Origin: Rhynchonema sp. JSB1_4
Taxonomy: Eukaryota; Nematoda; Chromadorea; Monhysterida; Xyalidae
DNA length: 64,000 nt
Assembly (NCBI GenBank): GCA_030248065.1
Contig: JASAMV010008659.1
Coordinates: 48,383 to 112,382, forward strand
Direction: 5' to 3'
Below are positions 39,965 to 52,205 of the stretch, one piece after another. Numbering within the stretch: the stretch's first letter is position 1; every line of letters begins with the position of its first letter. The notes below the pieces were generated by a model. That model was not told the DNA's origin. It ran no database searches and was given only the letters and a program-made list of their open reading frames with translations. The position numbers and the translations under genes are program-made.

Positions 39965-40345
39965 TCTTTTATTGACCAATTGAAGCACAAGTTCAGAAAT
40001 AGGGTCGACGTCCAAGCTCGGCGCTATTTATATTCGAACCATCAAAATTTCGAAAGAAAACGATCCACTTTATTGTGGTGTTGACTTTGAGTTTGTGAAT
40101 CACCGCAACACTACTGACGTCAAAATACGCTCTGCCCCCTTTCGTTTTATGCTTGCGTTTGCGTTACGTGCATCTAGCACAGCAGGTGATGTTTAGGGTG
40201 CACTGTATACAATGTACAATTTCAGACAACACAACTTGTGGAAAAAGCTGGCTGGTGTGCAGCCATGGGTACTGCCTAATGCCTGTTAGATTGTGATACG
40301 ATTCACTCTTGTAGTTTGCTCAGTGACCCAACAATAATTTTTCAG

Positions 40346-40435
40346 GCCGAGCGAAACCAGCCAATGAAAGTCAGCCAGCAAACCAGCAACGTTTTTATCA
40401 GCCTGCTGTCTGTCTTGCAGACCCAGAGCACACCG
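40346..40435 (+). CDS. Possible 5' coding exon of CNPPD1 or a separate gene
   Basis: A 30-codon open stretch (…PMKVSQQTSNVFISLLSVL…) lies between a TTTTTCAG acceptor and a CCG|GTACTG donor. It ends in phase 0, and the exon at 43845 opens in phase 0 with TADSESLKNQTS before the ATG at 43877. A Met at 40364 could start the protein. About 380 bp separate it from the galectin start on the other strand. Support is phase only. Confidence 0.4.
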
Positions 40436-40848
40436 GTACTGCGCGATTGTGATGTTTGTTCAATAAATACGCCTGAAAATATTATGTCACATGTGTGTGT
40501 GTGTGTGAGAGAGAGAGAGACACTTGCATCTGAAACTTGACATGACTCTTTCGGGCAAATAATCTTTTGCGGCATGAAGTAGCGTGGTTGGTAAGTCAGA
40601 GAAAGAAAGAAACCACAACAAAGAAAACTAGTATTTATCTGGCCAACTTACGACCTGCACGACTTAAAAACACGGCCACGGCTCTCACAAAAAACATTGG
40701 CTTGTTTCTTTCGCATGAAATGGTCCTGGAGGAAAGATAGAGGCCATATTTGTCGCAGTCATCATAATATGAAATCCACCACCACTGATATTTGGCATTG
40801 TCAGTTCACAAAATGGAGCGTGCTGTGACGGAGACCGGTTTTTACCTC

Positions 40849-41062
40849 ATTATTGCAGCAAAAACTCCGAACACGCGATGCAAACGTAACCGTAATCTGT
40901 TTGCGTGCTTCTGACAAGAATAGCTGCTCCATTGTGAACCAGCGGTCGGTCTTCGAAACGTCAGTGAGGTTCAGTATCTCTGCAGGAGATGTCTCCACTC
41001 CAATCCAAATTTGTGTGGTTTCCAACTGATTGTGTAATCCTTTGTAAACCCCGTTGAGGGCT
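40849..41062 (-). CDS. Possible exon, unrecognised
   Basis: An open frame (GSALNGVYKGLHNQ…EILNLTDVSKTDRWF…ARKQITVTFASRV) ends at a good donor (AATGAG|GTAAAA). It shows mixed hydrophobic/polar composition unlike the neighbouring repeats. No partner exon or family was found. Confidence 0.25.
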
Positions 41063-41563
41063 GAGCCCACCCGAAAAATTTCAATTACAAGAGAAAAATA
41101 GTAATTTATAGAGAAAGAAAAAGCAAGAAAAAAGATTCTCCAATTTTGCTTTTTTCCAAATAAAAAAATGGTGCTTCTTTCGACTGTTTTGTTTGAAAAG
41201 TTCGGTTTACTTGACCATAAACCTCGTTGCAAACATGTAACAGTAACCGACGTGCTGTTCCCGCTTTCATGCGGTCGTTAATTGCGATGTTTTTGATCCA
41301 GAGGTCGCAATCGGGCCGGCCCGACCTCGGGCCGGGCCGGGCCGCGATTTTGGGCTTTTGGCTCGGGCCGGGCCGGGCCGGGCCGGAGATTTGGAGGGTC
41401 GGGCCGGGCCGGGCCGGGCACCCCGGCCCGAAGCTTCTGAAGTGACTTACCGTAAAAACCTAAATAGAAGGGGGGGGGCTCTATTAATTCACTGACCCCA
41501 TTTTGGGGGGGCTCTATTACGGGGGGGGGGCTCTATTCCGGGGGGGCCTCTATTAATTCACTG

Positions 41564-42386
41564 CAGAGATCGGAAACGGGCCGGGTAAAGTCGGCCCGGC
41601 CCGGCCCGGGCGGCGCAAAGTCCGGCCCGGCCCGGCCCGGCCCGGGGGAGGGCTGCAGGTCAATCTGGCCCGGCCCGTTTTGGGCTTGAGGTGGGCCGGG
41701 CTCCGCCGGCCCGGTCAGCCAATTTTCAAGGGCTGAAAACTAAAAAAGTCCAAAAAGCTGAAAAAAATTCGAAAATTTTCGGCAGAATGCTTGATTTCAC
41801 TGGAACAGCTGGGGGGAAGGGTAGGTAGGTAAGGTAGGTAGGTACGTAGACAGTAGACTGACGCGCCATCCTGATGCAGTACGTAAGTCGCCGCCCCGGT
41901 TTGGTACAGTAGTAGGTATAATTTTTGACTCAAAATGGTTTGGAGTGGGTATTTTTTACTCCATATAGGCGAAAAATAATTAGCGCTTTAAGAATACATT
42001 CTCATCAATATGTAGACATAAATTTTGTTCCCGGACGACTCCCCCCAGCTCGGCCGGCCGGTACAGTGGGTTGGTTGATTGCAGGGCAGGCTTTTTTGGT
42101 GGTACAGTATGTTGATTGCTGCAAAGCAAAGGCCTGGGTATGGGTCGGCTGCGGTACTGCTTCTTTCTTCAAAACGATGACTGAAAGGATCAAGAACTAG
42201 GAAATGTTATTGCGCGAAGCGCAAAAATTTTGAAAATTTTGGTTCAAAAAAATGGTAATTTCGTTCAAATTTAGGCATACCGGGCCGGACCGGGCCGGGC
42301 GGCGCGGCCCGGCCCGGCCCGGGCCCCCCCCATCTCCGGCCCGGCCCGCGACCAACTCCAAAATCGCGGCCCGTTTCCGATCTCTG
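41564..42386. mobile_element. GC-rich hAT-like element (CAGAGATCGGAAACGGGCC)
   Basis: 823 bp with ends CAGAGATCGGAAACGGGCC / GGCCCGTTTCCGATCTCTG and an exact 8-bp duplication ATTCACTG (41556-41563, 42387-42394). The subterminal regions are GGCCCGG arrays. The middle holds GTACAGTAGGT units and a TTGCGCGAAGCGCAA palindrome. Confidence 0.88.
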
Positions 42387-42596
42387 ATTCACTGACCCGA
42401 ACCTGAAAAATTGTTCCCAGAAATACCCCCCAAAAACCCCTGAAAATGGGTTTGAAAGGATGTTTTTTTGCTTGTAATCGCATTTATTCGTGTCTATTCG
42501 TCAATTAGAGGCATATTATGTGCTCTGAACGAACAATAAACGTGCACCTGTGCACCAGTATCAGGCCTTAATACATTACTGTATAGGGGATGTTAC

Positions 42597-43041
42597 CAGA
42601 GGTGGGAATCGGGCCGGGTTACCTCGGCCCGGCCCGGCCCGACTGAGGTCCGGGGGTCGGCCCGGCCCGGCCCGACAGTTCGGGCCGGGAAGTCCGGCCC
42701 GGCCCGGCCCGACTTGGAGAGAGGTCGGCCCGGCCCGATTTTTTGGGCCCGACTTTTTCTAATGATATTTTGAAGCAATTTTTGGTGCAAAAATTACTGT
42801 TTTTTGGTTTAGAAATACCTGATAATCATGGAAGTCGGTACTAATTTGCAGAATCGCGAGAAATTTTGGCAAATTTAGCCTAAAAAATCACGATTTTTTA
42901 TTGAAATTCGATGATGTCGGGCCTTTTCGGGCCGGCCACCCCCGGCCCGGCCCGGCCCGACATTCCGAAAAGTCGGCCGGGCCCGGCCCGACCGTTCGGG
43001 CCGGAAACCTCGGGCCGGCCCGGCCCGATTGCCCACCTCTG
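42597..43041. mobile_element. GC-rich hAT-like element (CAGAGGTGGGAATCGGGCC)
   Basis: 445 bp with ends CAGAGGTGGG…TCGGGCC / GGCCCGATTGCCCACCTCTG and an exact 8-bp duplication GATGTTAC (42589-42596, 43042-43049). GGCCCGG arrays lie at both ends, with an AT-rich centre. Confidence 0.88.
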
Positions 43042-43253
43042 GATGTTACTTTTGGGGGGGGGGCTCTATTAGGGGGGGCTCTATTTAATTCACTGACCCC
43101 TTTTTGGGGGGGGGGCTGTATTACGGGGGCTATTTCGGGGGGGGGGGGGCTGTATTTAGGTTTTTACGGTATTTTACTGAAAAAAGTAGGGATTTTTTTG
43201 TCAAAAATACTAAAATTTCTGACGGATTCGGCAAGTAAGTGATCAGTATTGTC

Positions 43254-43554
43254 CAGTGGTGTAGCTACCCAGGCGGGGCGGCAACTTACTGTACCACTAA
43301 AAATGTGGGGCGACAACCTACCTATCAGTGGTATAAAAATGTTGATGAAAATGTACTCTAAAACGCTCATTTCGCGCGCGATTTTTCGCCTTTTTGAAGT
43401 GAAAAATACCGATTTTATACCATTTTGAGCCAAAAATAGCTACTTACTGTACCAGCCGCCGGGCGGCGACCTACCTACTGTATGTACCACGATGGAGCGT
43501 CAATCTACCTAAACTACTGTACCTAGGGGGACCCCACCCCCTGCTGCACCATTG
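43254..43554. mobile_element. hAT-like MITE (CAGTGGTGTAGCT), second copy
   Basis: 301 bp with ends CAGTGGTGTAGCTACC / …TGCTGCACCATTG and an exact 8-bp duplication GTATTGTC (43246-43253, 43555-43562). Same family as 19420-19840. Confidence 0.85.
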
Positions 43555-43562
43555 GTATTGTC

Positions 43563-43802
43563 TATCTGACGACTTTTCAAGGAAAAAAATGAATTTTCAA
43601 CCAAAAAAATAGGGTCAAAAAATTGAAAAAATTATGACAAAAATTGGGTTAAAATCTGAGCCAAAAAATCGGGCCGGGCCGGGCCGGAGATTTGGGGGTT
43701 CGGGCCGGGCCGGGCCGGAGATTTCGGGGTACGGGCCGGGCCGGAGATTTGGGGGCTCGGGCCGGGCCGGGCCGGCCAAACCCGGCCCGATTGCGACCTC
43801 TG
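43563..43802. repeat. GGCCCGG-repeat element, copy 2
   Basis: Inverted relative to 21546-21790. The AT-rich block comes first, then GGGCCGGGCC units spaced by GGAGATTTGGGGG, ending CGATTGCGACCTCTG. It stops 40 bp before the CNPPD1 exon. Confidence 0.7.
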
Positions 43803-43876
43803 TTTTGATCATTTAACAAACAACAACCAACATTTTTCAGACTGCGGACAGTGAGTCACTCAAAAATCAAACCAGT

Positions 43877-46866
43877 ATGAGACCGCGTCACATCAGCTAT
43901 CGACTGCTGAGGCGTCGCATGCGCAGGACATTGGCGTACGGCGATTTCGGCCACATGGACCAGCTGTCGGCGCCGTTGAGCGACGCGGCAAAGGCCTATT
44001 TCGATCAGCACGCCCCTTTCGACTTTCTTGACGATAAATTCGCCGCCGGTTTATCTCGGTTGGTACTGCTCGGCTGGTTTGGTTGTGTATGGTGTTGTGG
44101 TGAGGTTTTAATGAATGACTAACGACGGCGGCTGCGTGCGGGTGCCCTGTTCGATCGGATCGCCCAAATATCCGGCCCGGCCGCCGGCCATGCCCGTCCT
44201 CCAATCCAATCAGTTTTGCTTTTTTCGGTTGGTATGATTTTATAATTTGGTCTTTTGTTTTGCAGCGAAGCATGTGTGAATCCGTGTTCCCTGATCGTTG
44301 CCCTGGTCTACCTCGAACGACTGCGACGAACGGACAAATCGTATTTCGATGCCACTGACCCCGCCGATCTGTACATGTCGGCATTGGTGCGTTTGTTGTC
44401 TGTTTTCTTTTGCGTTTCTGTAGTTTCTTTTTCTCTTATTATTGTTTGGGCGCAGTCGCCGAGATGGGAATCGGCTGGCCCCGTCCGATCCGGTCCGGCC
44501 CGCAAGTAGGTCGGGCCGAGGCCGAGCGCCGAGGTTTCCGGAATGTCGGACCAGGTGGTTTGGACCACCTGCCCCGCCCGACAGCCGAAATCAACGAGTT
44601 TAAACAAAACTTCGTGTTTTTTGGGATGAACTTGCCCAGTGTAGTTCCTGGTCCGGAGGGGGAGATAGCGGACCCCCGTTTTTTTCGGAGGGGGAGATAG
44701 TGTACCCCCGAGGGGGGAAGGGGGGGAAGACCCAAATTCGGGAAAAAGTCACTTTTTGAGGTAGAAAATTTGACCTATTTTTGCCCCTTTTTGGCAAAAA
44801 TTCTTCATAAAAAGGGTATTTTGGCGACTTTTGAGAACATTGACCTAGAAATCACACATTTTAGGCCTAAAAATGCCCATTTTGGGCCTAAAAATGGCCA
44901 TTTTAGGCAAAAATTGGGGGAGATAGTGTACCCGGAGGGGGAGATAGGGGGATAGTGTACCACCCGAGGGGGAGATAGTGTACCCGAGGGGGGACCCCCC
45001 TCCCCCCCAGGAACTACACTGAATTTGCCAAACGTTACCATGATTTGGCAAACGTCGCACTCAGTTTCACGTTTATCTGGGTTTATTAAACAAAATACAG
45101 TGATATTTTTTGCCAAAGAATCGCTTCAAAATGTCATCAAAAAAGTCTGGCCGATAAAATTGGACCGGGCCGGGCCAGCCTTTTCTCAGGTCACGCCTAG
45201 CCGGCCGGGCCGAACTTTTCGGCCCGAACTGTTGCAAATCAATCGCACATTCTGCCTTGAAAATTCAGGTTCTTGCATCCAAATATCTGCACGACGATTC
45301 GGAAACCGATTTCGTCTACAACGACGAGTGGGCGACGTCGGCCGGCTGTGACGTGGCACATTTGAATCGACTCGAGCTCGAATTGCTGATCAGACTGGTA
45401 CGGTGTTGCTGGCTGGGTTGCGATTTAGATTCAGAGAGGGTTTTTCAGTTCAAATCAATTTACTTGCACGGGTTTACGTCATTTCAAACCAGTTTGCCTA
45501 CCCCATTTCCACTCAGCACGAGTTTTAAATGCCAAAAGACGGTTCTGACAGCTAAATTACGGGTAATACCAACACCACGTAGGCCTCGGTTCAAGGTACC
45601 ACTGGGAAATTAGTGAAAAGGTTGGTAAAATCTCCCAAGGATCAGATTTTGCTCCCTGTAGGCCAGTATAAAATTTTGTTCTGATCGAATCTGTCTTCAC
45701 ATGCTATGCTTTGTTACTTCAATGATATCTTGAGTCACTGGCACTGGCGCATCAGGTTTGCACCTCCGCGTTACTTTGACAGCTAACTATTACAATTACC
45801 CACCGAGTTTCATCAGTAAATAAACATCATGTGTAAATACCCGGAACCTTGAAGAGTCGTGATCAAGCCCGCCAGATCTGCCACCGACAGCGACGCCGAA
45901 AGAAAATTGGGCCCAGCTTAATGACTTTTCAACGAGATCACAACTCTTCCACGCAACGCAGCCGTATTGTTGCAGGACTGGAATCTGATCGTGCAACGCG
46001 ACGAGTTCAACTCAATGTTGGCGCGGGTCGAGCGTTACGTGTGTCGCACGCAGAGTGACGCGCGCGGCTACGCCACGTACGCCGAACTGGACGTGCTGTC
46101 TAGATGCTGTGCCGTGGTCGCGCATGTACTCTCGCCCATTATTATGGTTGGATAGTTGCTGCTGCAGTGTTTGTTGTCGTTGTTGTTGTTGTTTGGTTTT
46201 TTTCAAATGAAACTTTGCTGTCACCCTGGGCGCCCGAATCTGCGGGTCACGGGTGCCAAAATGACTGGATCGGGCAAGTGCTGAGTGTCGGCTGCCCTCA
46301 GATGTAGGGTGTCTGTTTTTTTGGACCCGACATCTACAGTCCAAACCATCAATTTTGCTCACAAGAAAAATTTTCACAAAATATTTCTTAGACCCGAATT
46401 TACCACCAAGCAAGGCTTACTAACATTCAGCCCGGATACTCGTGCTGATCATTTTGGCCAAAATTATAAATTTGTCCAACAACAGACAATAATATTATTT
46501 TCTGCAGACCGTAGCAGTGGCGTCGCTGACCTATCTGGCCACGCTGGTTGGTGTGCTGAGTGGTGTGCTGTATCTGCGTTCGGTCGACGCTCCCACAAAC
46601 TGTTCACTCGCGCCCATGAAACATCAACCTTTGATCGTACCTAGTAAGTTAGGTGGGGTGGGTGTGGGCGTAATTTGGATTCAAGTCAGTCATGGTACCT
46701 GGGGATGCATTTTTTTGGCAGTTGTGACCCAAATTTAACGACAATCTTGTTGGTCACAACCCCAAGCAAATGTGGCTTTTCTGCGCTCAGAATGTTTTGC
46801 ACTGGTCTTAAATCTTATGTCTTTGTTTCAGTTTGGCAATCAGCAATCGTGGCAGTTTGGCTATAA
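43877..46866 (+). CDS. CNPPD1: Cyclin-like protein CNPPD1
   Basis: Cyclin Pas1/PHO80-domain-containing protein 1. Exons 43877(ATG)-44058, 44266-44386, 45269-45397, 45976-46146, 46508-46643 and 46832-46866; phases agree. Matches to the family: RRRMRRTLAYG with SAPLSDAAKAY; LSREACVNPCSLIVALVYLERLR, near-identical to vertebrate SREACxSPCSxMLALVYIERLR; ASKYLHDDSETDFVYNDEWA; CDVAHLNRLELELL; GYATYAELDVL. A hydrophobic segment in exon 5 (VASLTYLATLVGVLSGVLYL) corresponds to the vertebrate C-terminal hydrophobic region. The protein is about 257 aa (plus any 5' exon). It lacks the long Pro-rich tail of the vertebrate protein. The last exon is ambiguous: the strong donor CCTA|GTAAGT gives …IWQSAIVAVWL, while a weaker donor gives …FGNQQSWQFGYNNEQ, stopping at 46879. 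Cyclin function itself is unproven for this family. Confidence 0.85.
44637..45021. mobile_element. hAT-like MITE (CAGTGTAGTTCCTGG) in CNPPD1 intron
   Basis: Ends CAGTGTAGTTCCTGG / CCAGGAACTACACTG. The 8-bp flanks AACTTGCC / AATTTGCC differ at one base. Inside are repeated GGGGGAGATAGTGTACCC units. Confidence 0.85.
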
Positions 46867-47640
46867 CAATGAACAGTAATTCCCATTCCCAATATCATGA
46901 GAGCAAATAATGAAGTTTGTCAATAGTTCGGCAAACGAGAATTCAAAAAGCGTATAAAATCAAAAAAAATATTAAGAATGTACGCCATTTTTCAGTTGAT
47001 CTCGCCCTGCTGCACGGAACGTCAGCCCCGCCTTCGATGTTGTTGTGCACCACTTTGACTTTGCCTGACAATGAACCGAATCATTCGACATTTACGACAA
47101 GTGCGACTGCCAAAAGGTGCTGTGCCAGTAGTTTGCCACCTGATTTTGTTCTGTTTGTGGTGAGGTGACCAAGCGAGTTTAAAGGGTGTGTCAGTCGTCA
47201 CCTAGACAACAACCACATTTTCTTGAGTGTAGACTAAATAGAATACTGAGTTGATGTTGGCTGCAAAAAAACTGCGCCTTCAATCCCGCAAAATCGAGAG
47301 GGTCACCGTCGACTTGTGGAATAAAATCAAATTCAGCACCAGTTGTGTCGTTGAGAAATCAAAATTTTCCCACACCCACCCCAAGAAACTTCCAACTTCC
47401 CAACAAACCCCCAAAACCCAAACCCCCGATCCCAGAGAGCTCACCCAAACCCGACAGATCGCGGGCGCTAAGAAGGGACCCAAAAAAATTCCCCAAAACA
47501 TCAATAGCCCAAGACTGCAAGGGTGCCTTACGGCGGCAATCATCTCGCATCGACTAAACATTTCGGACTAGATCTTCCGGGTCGAACTCTCGTTCTCAAA
47601 AGTCATTTCCCAGAAGTGCAATTCCCCCAGACCCCAGCCG

Positions 47641-47705
47641 ACCCCCCCCCCCCCCCGCCAGCCCGTACCCCACCCCCCCCCCCTACCCCCCCCCCCCCCC
47701 CCCCA
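47641..47705. repeat. C-run low-complexity tract
   Basis: Runs of C broken by short A, G and T groups; a Pro-rich chance frame crosses it. Confidence 0.9.
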
Positions 47706-47930
47706 GCACTAGGTTTGGTTCTTTTCTCAGGCTATCCGAACCGAGACGGTCAGAATTTCATGCCGGTATTTGATTTTCTCCATGCATAGCCCTACAGATT
47801 TTGCGAGTTGGAAGACGCGCGATTTTTTGCATCCAAAATGAACTCGGTGTAGCTGTCTTCGTATCCTTTCCACCCAAGCAACTGGTGAGGCGACGTTCGA
47901 CGCACTCTTTAAAAGTTGAGTTTCAGGCCG

Positions 47931-48446
47931 TCGAACTCTGCCGCCGTCGTCACCACCGATTCTGTGAACACTCGCAGCCCGGCGCGATCCGAAACGAAAA
48001 TTGTCGACAGAATAGCAGCTGCTCGTCAAGTGAAATGGATAAGTTTGTGGATGAGGGTAAATACGACTGATGATCACAAATGACTGTTGAGTTTTGAGTT
48101 TGGGCTTGGTTCGACAGAATTGTGTGAAGGATTTATACTTTACTGGTGTTACCACCTAATTTCAGTGGTGAGGGCGGTATCAAACTTGGTGATCAGTGCT
48201 TGGTCACGCGACTTTTTTTGGAATTGTTTCGCGATTTACTGATGCCGCTAAATTCGGCCAACATCAGAGATCTTCCAAGCTATCTATGTAATATGAAAAA
48301 TTTTCATGTTGATTGAATTTAGTGGCGTCACACCAGTATATGTCGAACGGTTCTTAATGCAACAAAATCACTTGACCAAGCCAAGTCCGGACTTAGCGAT
48401 CACCAAGTTTGATTTCGCCCAAAATGTAATCGAACGCATGCCTTGA
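47931..48446 (+). CDS. Possible exons of an unrecognised gene
   Basis: Three open pieces with coding-like composition. 47931-48054 reads SAAVVTTDSVNTRSPARSE…RIAAARQVKWISLWMR. 48165-48295 reads GGIKLGDQCLVTRLFLELFRDL…NIRDLPSYL. 48324-48446 reads GVTPVYVERFLMQQNHL…ITKFDFAQNVIERMP then a stop. TTTCAG or TTTAG acceptors precede the last two. I could not join all three with matching phases, so boundaries or an exon are missing. No family recognised. Confidence 0.35.
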
Positions 48447-48469
48447 AAATGACGGTTATTCTTGTTATG

Positions 48470-51400
48470 GTTCTGTGCGCATATCGAATTCGTATTGCTT
48501 TTTCACATTATTTCGTTCTCCATCTAAATACAATCTGCTGTACGTCCGTCTTCTGACCCATCGTGTTCCTATTGTGACGTTACTGGTTCAATTCTTCTCC
48601 ACATTTTCACAGCTTCGAGATATGTGTTGTCTGGTTTTTTATTCATATTGTTGTTGTTTGTGTTTTACGGTTCAACTAACTGTATCTCTATTTTTTGAAG
48701 CGAAGATCAGTACAACGTAGTCGCTAACAAAGCCATTGCTCATTGCTTGTTGACGTTTGTGCTACCGTCATTTAAATTGATAAAGTAAATGAAAAATGCC
48801 AGATCCAAGGACTAATACTTTTCGTTCGACCGATGAAGCTTGACGTATGATTGATGATCAATTATACATGTTGCAGTGCAAAACGTTGTGCAAAATTCGC
48901 AGCACTGAAATGACAAAGTGACTCTCAACTTTATTCAGAAAATCAGTCCCAACAAAGAGCATCACATTATTACACATAACTCATAGTATGAGGGAGAGCA
49001 CCTATCATATCAGCGCTAACGGCCGCGCCCTTGTGGACGGATTCCCGTGCCCGTCAGTTTGAACGACCGAAATTTAAACCAGCTGAGGAAGCTGCACATG
49101 CAAAAAGCGACAATTCCAACTAATATTGGGGTAAATCTTCGCAACAGGTCTTGCCATACCGGCGAGCGGACCAACAATATACCGGAGTTTCGTCAAGTGC
49201 TTTTCTCCGTGCCGGGAAGACTGATTATAAATAAAACGGATTTTCAGGCAGTGCTGTTCTTGCGATAATCTACAGACTTGGCTTCCTCCCGCCAACTGTC
49301 GCAAATAAACACATGCCGCAACGCAACTTTTCAGGCCCAGTTTTTCAGGCAAAGCATGTTTGACCCGCCATTTACAGGCTTAGGCTTAGGATCCAACCTG
49401 GCCTGAATCTGTGCCCTGGGACTGAACCGTCGCACAATAAAATAAACGGCACCAACCACGTATGTATCAGTCCCATGTCTTCCATCCATCGGCCGAAACG
49501 CAACAACCACAGATATAGACGCTGCACCGGAATACGTGCATCGTTATTCGAATAAATTACGTCTGTTTCGTGATATCGCACTTGTGTACATCGTCAACTG
49601 TGAGGTCAACGCAGCCAAGCCACAGTGAACAGTAGTTAACACGCTTTTTTCGCCCGGTAGGTACATAGTCGTCAACTTTGACCGTCTGCCAGGTGTCAAG
49701 TGTGTCAGGCTGCATATTTTGCCGCTGATGTCATGCCCATGTGTGTACTTTACATACATATGTCATCGTACTCATTTTGGACTGCTTTGGCCTGTAATGA
49801 CGTCTAAGTATCAAATGCACACCACAACAATAACGTAGCAGACCCGGGCTGCGTTTGACCACCAACACGTTGACCATTTGCGTTGATCACTATGCAAATA
49901 GCCGATTAGTGGCATGCGATAATTGCAAAAGACAAATGGTGAATATTCTATATGCAGTGTACTATAGGTAGTGAACAAAACGCCATTTTCCGATCGATTC
50001 GCTAAATAGAGAGTAGTAGACTGTGGCGGTTCAATTCTTTATTTTCCCAAACTTAAAACAGTTCCCCAAACTCTCAGCTGTCATTGTGCGTTCGATCAAC
50101 CCATGTTGTTTGTTATACGTGTAAGCGCGCGTGTGTGTGGCTGTCAATCTTATTTCGAGTTAGCGGCGAGCTGGAATGTATTCTTAGCCCTGTATTTTCT
50201 CGACTGTTGCGATAAATTTTATATGCGTGCTCATAAGCTTCCCAACCCCGCAACCAACAAACTATCAATTGACTTTCATGGATTCTCGCCCTCCTTACAG
50301 ACGGTGGTGCACCAGATCATCGTCAGTGCATAAAGGCACCATCTCATAAACAAGTGGCTCTCAATACAGCAACGCACAATTCACGTGAAAATCCATGCAC
50401 CATAGAGAGCTTGCAATTTTGGGTGCGTGATTTCCATGGCTTGCCGGTGTCTCAGTGATATAAAGTGCTGCAGCAGTGCCATGTGATGGATAGCAGCTTG
50501 CGTCATATAAGCAGACACTGTTCCTTACATGTACTTCGTTCAGACTACATGTATGCAATTTAGCATAAAGGCAATTTCCAGCCATGGCTTGACGGCAGTA
50601 CTGTACTGCTACGTTAGAGAACTAAATCCCAGATTTGAAGTGAAGCGAGTCTTTGTGCTGCACAGCTTGAACTCGTGTGTTTCGAAAATTATTTCTTGAA
50701 GTTGTACTGTTTGGTATTATGATGCTGCTGTTGAGTGCGCAATGCATCAAATAATTGGGTTAGAATTAACAAGTTTGTAAGATTGCAGGGAGCGCGAGCT
50801 TCCTAATATACAACACCAGGATTATACAGTATCTGTCATTGTGTTTGTTGTCAAATGAAATATAAATAGTTTTTTCGCAATATGTTCTGTGTTTGTCCGG
50901 TCTCCGCATACAGTAGGTCCCATATTATCACTTCAAAACTTGATCGACCAGCATAATAGCAGCTTGGGACATCCTGGGCTGATGTCCAGCCCAGTCACAA
51001 TGCTTTTGGCCTGAAAAAAACTAATATTTCTGTCACAGAGCAGGCAGAACACAACATTTGCCTGGACGCGTTATATCCCTCGGGACTTTAGAGAATGTGA
51101 AAATAGACCTTTTGGTATAGTGTGCGTTGAATACTTAACCGCAACCATCCTGCGCAGTCCTGGGACCGAAAATCCGATCCCGGGCAACTGCACCCACACA
51201 ATCGGGTATCCAGCTTAGGCCGTAAAGGTGCCGAGCCTGAAATAAATAACCTGCGTGGTCCAGATTTCCCTGTCCCTGAAAGTTATGAGTTGTCTCTTAA
51301 GTTGGCGTTGTTTTTTTAAGCGGTGAAACTGCTTGATTGCGTAGCTCGCCGTTTTTTGTCATTTCCTTCTGCGGGTATCATGATACAATGCAAACTTGGT

Positions 51401-52200
51401 ATAACTCTATAGAAACGTCGTTGGTACACCGATATGAATGTTGGCAAGTCCGTCAAAATCATTGTGCGGTAAAACAACAATGAAGAAAACGTTTTTTTTT
51501 CGCAAAAAAGCAGATTCACAAGTGTGGGACAGCTGTGAACTGATGCATTCGCACTGACGACGACCTGGTGCACCGCCCATCTGTGAAAACGGGTGTCGAG
51601 ATGCACCACGAAACACGCTGCGTGCAGTTCATGTCATGTGTTCAATCTCGTACCTTATTCCACTGTTTTTTTTCAAACGCTCTATTGCCCTGCCCCGACG
51701 AGCGGTGGTCTACCATTACCTTCACTGGGTGTCCGCGGATATGCATGATGTATGTATGCATGCGCACGGCTCCATGGACTAGTTTATTTTGTAGACGCCA
51801 GCCGCGCCTAAAAATGCAATTTTTGCGAGCCGAACTAAAGTCCGCGCGCAAACCGCTCGATCGACTTGCAACGGCGCGCTAAAGTCGCTCGAAAATTAAA
51901 AAGGTGCCTCGCTCTATACACAACATAATGTATATATATACCGTACTGCAAAAGGCTGGTGCGCCCTGCGTAAGGTACCGGGGTAGCGTTTCGTTTCCGA
52001 AACAGCGTGCCTACATTGCACAGAAAGTGTGCGATTGTTTTGCGCTCCTTCCATTCCCTTTCTTGCGTCTCGCCGGTTTTTTCTGCTTCCACCTCAGATT
52101 ATCAGTGTTTGTAAATTTTACTTCCCCTGCCGCAGTTCAGACGAAAACGAGTAAAACAAAATAGTCACAGGGAGAAATTCTCTCTTTTTTGATCAAATCA
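48470..52200. other. Gap without a supported gene
   Basis: Contains a GCCGGGAAGACTGATTATA repeat copy (about 49.21 kb) and two copies of the 'GCACTGACGAtgacctggtgcacc' motif (about 50.30 and 51.55 kb). Frames up to 104 codons are unsupported. Confidence 0.45.
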
Positions 52201-52205
52201 TAATA

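Larger units (their letters stand above)
41450..43169. mobile_element. Composite TA-flanked element (copy 2) with nested hAT-like insertions
   Basis: Ends CCGTAAAAACCTAAATA / complement between TA dinucleotides, as at 18721-20485. It contains the elements at 41564-42386 and 42597-43041. The stretch at about 42.48-42.60 kb is the uninterrupted version of the site that is broken three times in copy 1. Confidence 0.82.
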
